Shown here one piece after another: positions 56,916 to 64,000 of a DNA stretch of 64,000 nucleotides. The notes beneath the pieces are model-generated. The model made no database searches, was not told the origin of the DNA, and saw only the letters and a program-made list of their open reading frames with translations. Location of the stretch: positions 1 to 64,000 of the forward strand of contig JAKSYS010000291.1 of NCBI GenBank assembly GCA_022925895.1, read 5' to 3'. How positions within the stretch are numbered: the first letter of the stretch is position 1; each line of letters starts with the position of its first letter. Source of the stretch: Fragilaria crotonensis (taxonomy: Eukaryota > Bacillariophyta > Fragilariophyceae > Fragilariales > Fragilariaceae). The translations under genes were made by a program, and so were the position numbers.

Positions 56916-56921
56916 TGCGAG

Positions 56922-57369
56922 CAACAGATACCGGAATTGAGAAAAAATGGTGACATAAAGAGGGAACGGAACCACAGCGCCGACTTCCATATGGTACCAG
57001 GAGGTGGGTTACGTCTCGAAGACCACCTCTGCCTAAAGCTGGAAATGGACTCAGGAAACCATAGACAGTGTTGCATGTTCAGCGCCTGTTTCACGGAGAG
57101 TACAAACATTCGGATTAATGGTGGTGACTGGTAGGTCGTAGATACACTTCAGATGTTGTTAACGGCTCCGATGTAAAGCGCCACATTCACTCACTCTCCC
57201 TAGCGCAGATCTTTTGCATTATTACCCGACCTGAGTTGGGATATCCGACAGTTTATGCAACAACCGGACGGATGGATTGCTCTGTAATACCGGAAATTTC
57301 AAAACTCGTATGTAATCCCAACCATTCAAGAGGTTGTTTAGATTGACTTTCGTAAAACTCTCCAGCTGA
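56922..57369. other. Flank of the Copia insertion, no gene seen
   Basis: No supported coding sequence. Confidence 0.4.
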
Positions 57370-57429
57370 TCCACGTCATATCCTGGCAGTAACACAATCA
57401 AAGACCCCGTATTGTTGATCTAATCTCTT

Positions 57430-58060
57430 CAATTCGAACAATTCATTCCAGCATGTACTAAACAGTTCGCATTCTTGCATCAATACTTGAAACCGCAGAA
57501 ACAGCCAACATGCGTCGACCTTCTTCGATGAATTGCGCATCAAATTCATCATCCTCTTCGGATACGCATGGGATATCCAACAATGCCTGTTGCATGGCAT
57601 CCAGAAATCAGCCACAACTTGGCGCTCAGGCTCGCCCGTGGAATGGCCTCAACCGTTTCAAGGAAACGCACTTTACTACTGCTGCTGCTTGGCAGCAATG
57701 CGGATGTATCTAGAATCCCTTCATCGTCCACGGCGACTGCGGAGTTTCCAAAGAAAGCTCATGGCTGGGACGGTAGAATCCACAGCGAGAGAGCGAACAC
57801 GGGATGCCAATCGTAATTGGCCGGAAAAATCGCTCATGGCAGCATCGGCGGCGTCGAATCTTTCGAAGGCAAGATTCAAGCGGAGCCGTGAATCACCATG
57901 TGATGAAGCATCTGCAGCATTGGTGCTTCGGCTGAGACTCGTTCCATGGTTGGCACGGGTAGCTCCTCGGGTGGAAATGAAGGAGGATCCAAAACTCAAG
58001 ACTGGCGAGATCAGTAGTTGTGAGACACGACAACAACAGATGCATCCTTCATCCTCATAT
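57430..58060 (-). CDS. Hypothetical helical protein, broken frame
   Basis: Protein-like sequence on the minus strand runs through several frames. The leader is Ser/Thr-rich and partly hydrophobic (LLISPVLSFGSSFISTRG). A block FERFDAADAAMSDFSGQLRLASRVRSLAV follows, then DDEGILDTSALLPSSSSSKVRFLETVEAIPRA, and an acidic end (ALLDIPCVSEEDDEFDAQFI, then EEGRRMLAVSAV). I recognise no family. It could be a real gene with indels or a pseudogene. Confidence 0.4.
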
Positions 58061-58784
58061 GCATGATTCGATGTAGCACACTAGTACTCGTGCAACACCT
58101 CGGCGGGGATCAAAGTGTCACAGAGCGTGGTTGATCGCTTCGAGACGTACTTTCGACTTTGGATCGCACACACGTTCGCAAAACTGCAGCCTGCAGATTT
58201 CGCTTCAATCGCGGAAAATGGCATCTGGAGTCGGGCTTTCCGATGAATAGACGGAACACCTCAGAATTTTCGGCGTCCCAACTGTACAGCATTATTGTAC
58301 TGGTACTGCGAAAATACCAGTACCCGTACGTAGAACGAATTTCCGACGTTCTGTAGTGGTCCAACGACGTACAGTACGAACTCCTAGTACAAGTACTACC
58401 GGTAGTAATCTGTACTCTGTACTCCATCATAGCGCAAAGCACAGGTACTGGAGTACAATTCACAATGATTGTATTCGACGTAAATCCAGAGATTGGTATC
58501 ATTATCTGCACAGTCTCTTACTAACATGTCCCATCATTTCATCCCTGAAATTTAAAGAAGAGGATAGCAAGGTCTGCAGTCTTTGGAGGCATGTTCCGGT
58601 GAAAATCCCGAAGGATTGTAATCTGCCCCCTTTCTAGGCAAGGATGATAACCTATATCCTTCTTTATGGATTCTAGGTTCTTCGGTTCCAGTCGTCCTCG
58701 AATCAAATTGAAAGCGGGTCCAAGGGGATACCAAGCAAATGATGGTTAAGCTTGAATGCACTTCGACCACTGCCCCGAGGTAAG
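58061..58784. other. Intergenic, GTAC-rich, no gene seen
   Basis: 58270-58460 is dense in GTAC words. No coding support. Confidence 0.4.
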
Positions 58785-59885
58785 TTCAAAATACTACTTT
58801 ATTGGTACGCAAATTTTGGCAAACTATATACAATGGTTGAACATCGCCACTACTGGAGTATCTATACCGCTGACGTAGATTGAGGTGCAACCCTGTGATC
58901 ATGAATGCCAGTGGTTTTCACAACTGTTTACCACGCTGGACGGCGCGTCTACGTTTCCTGGGTTGCGCCTCGTCTCAATCTTACAATCATTAATTATGCG
59001 ACTTGGGACAGTCGACAAGTACACTCCGAGGACCCCTGCTTTAAAGTTATGAGTTGCGACAAGTGACACGAATTCTTAGAACTTAGCCTTCGTATGATAT
59101 GCATAGTGGATAATGGTACTCGAATCCAGACAAAGACTTCTCAGGAACCGCATCATTCGAATTCCAAGGCCAAATAGTTGTCACCCTCTATGAGAGTTCA
59201 ATCTAATATCTGGAACAACAATGAACATTTGTTGTACTGTCAGCACTGTACGACCCCAACGAGAGAATTTAGTGTCGAAATCGTTTCTTCGAGACACTGG
59301 ACAGATCAAAACGATGATAAACCTCTTTAATGCACGCCGAATACCATCAGGTGGGTCAAAATACTACAGTAGCACGTCATTTTTGGCAAACTTAGTGATC
59401 ATAACTACTGGAGTATGCATGCTGCTGACGTAGGTTGAGATGCAACCCTGTGATCTTGAATGCAAGTTGTCACAACTGTTTCCCACTCGTCGTTGTGTCT
59501 AGTTTTACTGGGTCGCAGCTCCACACAATCTTATAATCATGTATTATACGACTTGGGATAGTACTACCGGTAGTAGATTATGCTTTTGATTTAGGAGACC
59601 TGCGACTATATGAGAAGGATCTCTAAAGCGCATGGCCTTCGAATGATTTGAAAAGTGGCACTCGAATTCAGACAACGATTTCTCAGGAACCACTTCATTC
59701 GAATTCCATGGCCGATTGTTTGTCACCCTCTATATGAATAGTAGTTCAGTGTGGATTGTTATATCTGGAACAAATATGAACAATTGCTGCTCCACTGCCT
59801 GATGTCAACACATTCCGACCATCACCAGAGAACAAATGTGTCGAATTCGTGTTTTGGAAGACGCTGGACAAATTAGAAATGTCAT
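58785..59885. repeat. Tandem duplication, offset about 555 bp
   Basis: Copy A (about 58785-59322) and copy B (about 59352-59885) share long blocks: TCAAAATACTAC, TGCAACCCTGTGATC, TCTCAGGAACC and TTGTCACCCTCTAT among others. The fixed offset is about 555 bp (58881 against 59436). The copies are diverged and carry no gene. Confidence 0.8.
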
Positions 59886-60304
59886 GAGTTCGTCGTTTTT
59901 TGTTCGCTTTCGGGTTCGACGGGCAGAGTGGTTCTGTCCCGGAGCGCTACACTGGCGTCTCGTGACTGGGACTTGTAGTACATGTCTACAGATGTGCAAA
60001 CATGTCTCATGCTTGTCCGAAAGGACTCTTACGTCGAGTTCCATGTGGAACAGAGGTATATTTCCATGACTTCGCTGCGAGGTCGAAAAATGAGGTAAGG
60101 AATGCTCAGGAACACCAACATTTTTTCGAGCAACCCACGATCTGATGTCCACGAATTGAAGTGTCCGGTGCGATTACGACACGACGACGACGTCGTCACT
60201 AGCGATCGGGATGCCAGGAGGTAATCCTCTAACAAACCCAAGAACCATCTAAGTTCTCGCAATAAATTCTGCACTAGTGTTACATTGTGTAGATTCCTTT
60301 CTAT
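59886..60304. other. Intergenic, no gene seen
   Basis: Nothing recognised. Confidence 0.35.
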
Positions 60305-61442
60305 TCATCCCTCCAGCTCCATTTGGAGCAGTCGCGTTTCTCGTTCCAACATCTCGTGTCGTGAGTGGCCCTCTTGTTGGGCTCGCAACGCAGCGGAGGT
60401 TGCCCCCATCTTGGCAACAAGTTGCTTGAGACCTTTGCACTGGCAGAGAGAGGTCAGACAACGCGCCGCTTGGTGAGCAGTATGCAAATCATTGTCGGTC
60501 AAGTCCGCGATCAATGTTCGAATCAACTCGTCCGATACCAGGTCTGCAGGATGGCTCAACGCCAAGGAGTTTGCCAATACTGTAAGGGCATCGCGGCGGA
60601 GCATAGTAGCAAATGAATCGTCTTCATCAGGTCGCATAAGGACAAGATTGATAATAATGGTCAATTGATCTCCGAGGGGTACATTTTCACTCAGCTTGAC
60701 GAGATTCTGCACGCCCAATAGTTTAGAATCGACTCGGTTGCTCTTCAGTAAATCGAAGGAACGTTCCATCACTTCGTCATTGACCTTTGTAGTTTCCTCG
60801 CGATTCCGAATAACATCAGGAACGGTAAATCGTTGCATACCACGACGACATGGTTCTTCCCCTTTGGCAGCTCTCAAGACTGCCTTGGAACACTGATGAA
60901 AGGTGTAGGAACATCCAGTCCTTCGCTGAACCTCCACGATAAGTTGATGGTCGTCTTCAAAGAGCTTGATATAGAATTGAGTGTGGCAAGCAGTTTCCGC
61001 AACGGCTTTGTTCTAATCCACGAACAACAGCACCAGAGAGGTGAGTGAAATTGCATTGAAATTTTCCAAGTCGTGTGGGAGTCCCATTAATTGCGTGAGG
61101 GATACTTACATCGTCAAAGCTCGCTGTGATCGACTGCGTTCGCAGGCACTCAGCGATGCGCTCTGCAATCTCAAGTGCGTCCGCATCTGGGATCGACACA
61201 TGTGATCGCTCTAGCATGTATACCTCAGGAAGCTTGGGAACATTGCAAGGTTTCCACGAGCTTCCTGCGTGCGATTTAATACTGGGTACCACGTACGATA
61301 GGCTCGAATGAGGCTTCCCTGATTTGGAATTGAATTGCAAACTGCTTCGTGATGGAATTGATGGGGCCTCAGCTGATCGTATCAGTACAGATCGCATTTG
61401 TGGTACATCGGGGGCGATATCATTGTTGTTTGGAATGGACAT
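60305..61442 (-). CDS. Armadillo/HEAT-like repeat protein, two exons
   Basis: Exon 1 (61442-61110) starts MSIPNNNDIAPDVPQMRS, is Ser/Pro-rich, and ends with AERIAECLRTQSITASFDD. The 97-bp intron (61109-61013) has GTAAGT and TTAG borders and keeps the frame. Exon 2 opens NKAVAETACHTQFYIKLFED, then VEVQRRTGCSYTFHQCSKAVL. This resembles a small alpha-beta domain seen in kinase-associated proteins, though that comparison is loose. The rest is helical with ARM-like units (LLGVQNLVKLSENVP, RRDALTVLANSLAL, TAHQAARCLTSLCQ) and a coiled C terminus. A scaffold role is inferred. The gene appears whole, about 345 residues. Confidence 0.75.
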
Positions 61443-62852
61443 CGTGGATTCTTATTGAATTGTTTTCGAGAATATCGGCTTTTTTTGTGTTGCTCGGGGA
61501 TGGACAACTGGTGCCCTTCTTCCGTTTCCTGGAAGTTCCCGTGGTTCGTATTCGTGAATTCCAAACTGACGTTCACTCGTACCAAACATCCTACTTCCGG
61601 GCTACTTTTGGAGTTGAGATTTGTCGTACAGGTTTCCGAGTACAAGGTACTTCAGTACTGCAGTGCTAGTACGATGCACCTAGCTATGCCCGTACCTTGG
61701 GTTCACAACTGCGAGCTGCGAGCTGCGAGTGGATGGATGACGTAGCGGTACTGATGAGTATGGAGTACTCGTAGACTCGTAGAACACCAATACTAGTTGT
61801 ACACCATGACTAGCACAGTACCGAGTTTCTTGCCAGCAGCAGCCTTAAGATGAAAACCAGTAAAAATCGGTTAATAGCCCGAATGGTCTGTTGCGTGTCG
61901 TTGATGCGGATACCGGTACCTGGTAGATTAAGAAGGTGAAGGATTGATGATGAGAGATTGGAACCAGTTCAATCCATGATTACAATGCACTAAATGAATG
62001 TTGTGATGGCCTCATTGTCTGTGATGCATGGCATGAGCTTGGTGGAATCCTCTGACTTCTCTCTTCCTGTGATTGGACAAGGGAGAAAGCAAAGCATAGA
62101 TGACAATTCTACTGTAGTAGATGTTAAACAATACATAAGGTTGGAGAGTCAGTCTGCTTAGTAAGTTGTTCCTTTACTCATATCAAGAAGTCGGTTACAT
62201 CTTTTAATAAATTTTCAAAAAAAATGACGAACAACCTGTTCACCAACCCAACCCAGAAATAAATTTCAGAACTCCCCGTGAGCTCTCTTCATTCGACGTT
62301 CTGTTGCCTTCACTCTTCACTGTTGTTGTCCTGACAGTTGACAGTACAAGTACAGCAGTACCTTGTATCAACAACATAAAATATAAATATATGAGAACTT
62401 CGGTTTATACTGTAGAACTTGTAGAACTTGGAGTACTCCTCTATTCAAATACCACAGTACTCGAGTACACTTTAGTATAACAGTACCGGATGACTCCATT
62501 AGCCACGAGAAGCAGTAAAGACTCTACCGTAGTAGCTCTAAAATATTTATATCTGTCAGTATGTCAGTACACGTACGACATCTAGTATTCCCCAGTCCAC
62601 AGTACTGTAGTACGAATCAACTGGACTCGACTCTGTATCATTTCTCTGTGCGGTATGATATGTCGTACGGAGGAGAAGTACTGAGTGAGTGTAGCTACTC
62701 CGAATACTAAAACGTTAAATGTCGGCAATCGCTAAAAAAGAATGCCTCCAAACTGATGGTGACACCCGAACCCAAGGAATGCTGATTTGCGTTGGATGAA
62801 AACGAGGGTATAACTACTGTACTCATAAGGTTCCTTCATCTGTGTATGGAGC
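61443..62852. other. Intergenic, GTAC-rich, no gene seen
   Basis: GTAC-dense at 61620-61840 and 62330-62720. It probably holds the promoters of the two flanking divergent genes. Confidence 0.4.
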
Positions 62853-64000
62853 ATGACATCTCTTTTCAACATCCCATGCTGCTACGACACGGCGATTGTG
62901 TCCCTTCGCTCTGACGACGATGAGAATGACACGACAACGAAAGAAACGTTTGCTCAACCTCCAAGCACAATAGACGCTGTTCTAGGGTACGTTCAAAATC
63001 TGGATACTCCGTGTACACCTCATTGGGATCTGTATGACCAGCCTTAGACTCATTTGGTATGTTTCCCCTTTAGTTGGACTCTGGATGCAGCGGCTCGTGG
63101 AACAGTCATTATGGGAGGGGCTGTCTTCATCTCGACTGCTCTGTTAAAACTCGCGAGGGAGGCCGCAGGCTGTGTTGAGGGAGAAGAATGCACGGGTCGA
63201 GTCTATGGCATGAGACCGTCTTCATTGTTGACGAATATTGTCACAATCGTTGGAATCCTGAGTGCAGCATCCATGCCGTTGGTGGGGTCTATTATTGATC
63301 ACACTACATACCGGCGGCAGGTTGGACGCGCGTCGGCGTCAATACTGACGACCCTTATTCTTGTGCAAGTGATACTACTGAAGCACTTGTGGTTTGGAGC
63401 TGCTATCATCCAAATTTTTCTTGCGTTCACTTATTTCATTCATTTGTGTGCATTGTATGCATACCTACCAGAACTGACGAACGATTCGAACCAACTTATC
63501 AAATATACTGGATGTTTCATTGCTTCTCAATATGCTTCGAGCGTTGTGTTTCTGCTTGTGATGGTGGTTCTGCTGGAAGTTTTCAATGTTGCCGACGTAC
63601 TGACATCATCTTGGATATCTCAGTCTCTTGTCTTTGGCGTGTGTACACTGTTCTTTGGGTACGCGTGGACCCTCCTCTTTCCAGATCGGCCCGCGGCGCA
63701 GCAAGTGCCGGAAGGACAATCAATCCTGACTGCAGGCTTTGACAAACTTTACGCCACGTCGCAAACAATCTGGTCGCATCATGACGCAATCAAATGGTTT
63801 CTCATTTCTGTGGCATTTGCCGAATCAGCTACTGCAGCATTTTCGTCCATTGCCATCACCTACATGACCGATCACCTTCATTTCTCGTCGACCGAGAATG
63901 GCATTGCAATTCTACTTTTGCTGTTATTCGGAATACCTGGTACCAGAGTCGCCTCCATGTTCACCAATCGCTTCAATCCAATTCGTAGTTTGCAGCTCTG
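62853..64000 (+). CDS. ATG22-like major facilitator transporter, cut by window end
   Basis: Exon 1 (62853-63031) starts MTSLFNIPCCYDTAIVSLRS. A 42-bp intron (63032-63073, GTATGA to CTTTAG) restores the frame as LWTLDAAARGTVIMGG. Exon 2 encodes successive membrane helices: VIMGGAVFISTALLKLA, SLLTNIVTIVGILSAASMPLVG followed by SIIDHTTYRRQVGR, IQIFLAFTYFIHLCALYAYL and further. The start of the family, helix 1, an Asn/Thr-rich loop and RVYGMRPSS, matches ATG22/UMF1 permeases, which export amino acids from the vacuole. No ATG begins exon 2, so it is easily missed. The C-terminal part lies outside the window. Confidence 0.8.

Noticed and set aside
58785-59885. Pair of LTRs
   Set aside because: The copies nearly abut, lack TG and CA ends and enclose no coding sequence.
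1-64000. tRNA or rRNA genes
   Set aside because: I saw no convincing cloverleaf with a TTCGA arm or any rRNA block by eye; a covariance-model scan would be needed to exclude tRNAs.

Overview
The window looks like nuclear DNA of a diatom or close stramenopile. Evidence: spliced eukaryotic genes with short GT-AG introns (about 42-165 bp, plus one near 510 bp), a secreted protein with a Pro-Thr-rich tail of the type common in diatoms, a pre-protein with a diatom-like plastid targeting sequence, and several transposon superfamilies. I cannot fix the species.

Layout. 1-5693 is a decayed Helitron on the minus strand, with its 3' end at or just outside the left edge. 7.0-21.7 kb is a host gene cluster: an M16C presequence protease, a Sec14-like lipid carrier, an M17 leucyl aminopeptidase, a large minus-strand CXC (LIN54/tesmin-like) protein that appears to end in an F-box, and a RIO2 kinase. 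23.4-24.8 kb holds an uncharacterised zinc-ribbon protein. 27.2-30.7 kb is a PIF/IS5-like DDE transposase gene cut in two by a 2,537-bp element with terminal inverted repeats, 6-bp target duplications and an internal array of 171-bp repeats. 31.7-33.3 kb is an unknown three-exon gene divergent from that transposase. 36.7-43.2 kb returns to host genes: a secreted beta-helix protein, an ATP-grasp enzyme, and two tail-to-tail SAM methyltransferases, one apparently plastid-targeted. 43351-43690 is a 340-bp Helitron derivative with the same ends as the first Helitron. Ten bp away is a 2.6-kb hAT element (43701-46322) with 8-bp target duplications. 47.0-48.8 kb carries a tandem pair of small Cys-rich secreted proteins. 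49.3-50.1 kb is MND1, a meiotic recombination factor. 50536-56915 is a young Copia LTR retrotransposon. 57.4-61.4 kb has a weak hypothetical gene, a 555-bp duplication and an armadillo-type protein. 62853 to the end is the start of an ATG22-like major facilitator transporter.

How it fits together. The host genes are mostly unrelated housekeeping functions: proteolysis in organelles, lipid transfer, ribosome maturation, transcription control, methylation and meiosis. Between them the DNA is rich in transposons and in long stretches crowded with GTAC-containing words. Several host genes change reading frame by one base inside conserved domains while others are clean, so residual assembly indels must be weighed against real decay. 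The most informative structure is the nested insertion at 27.2-30.7 kb, where removing the insert and one target copy leaves a continuous transposase frame.
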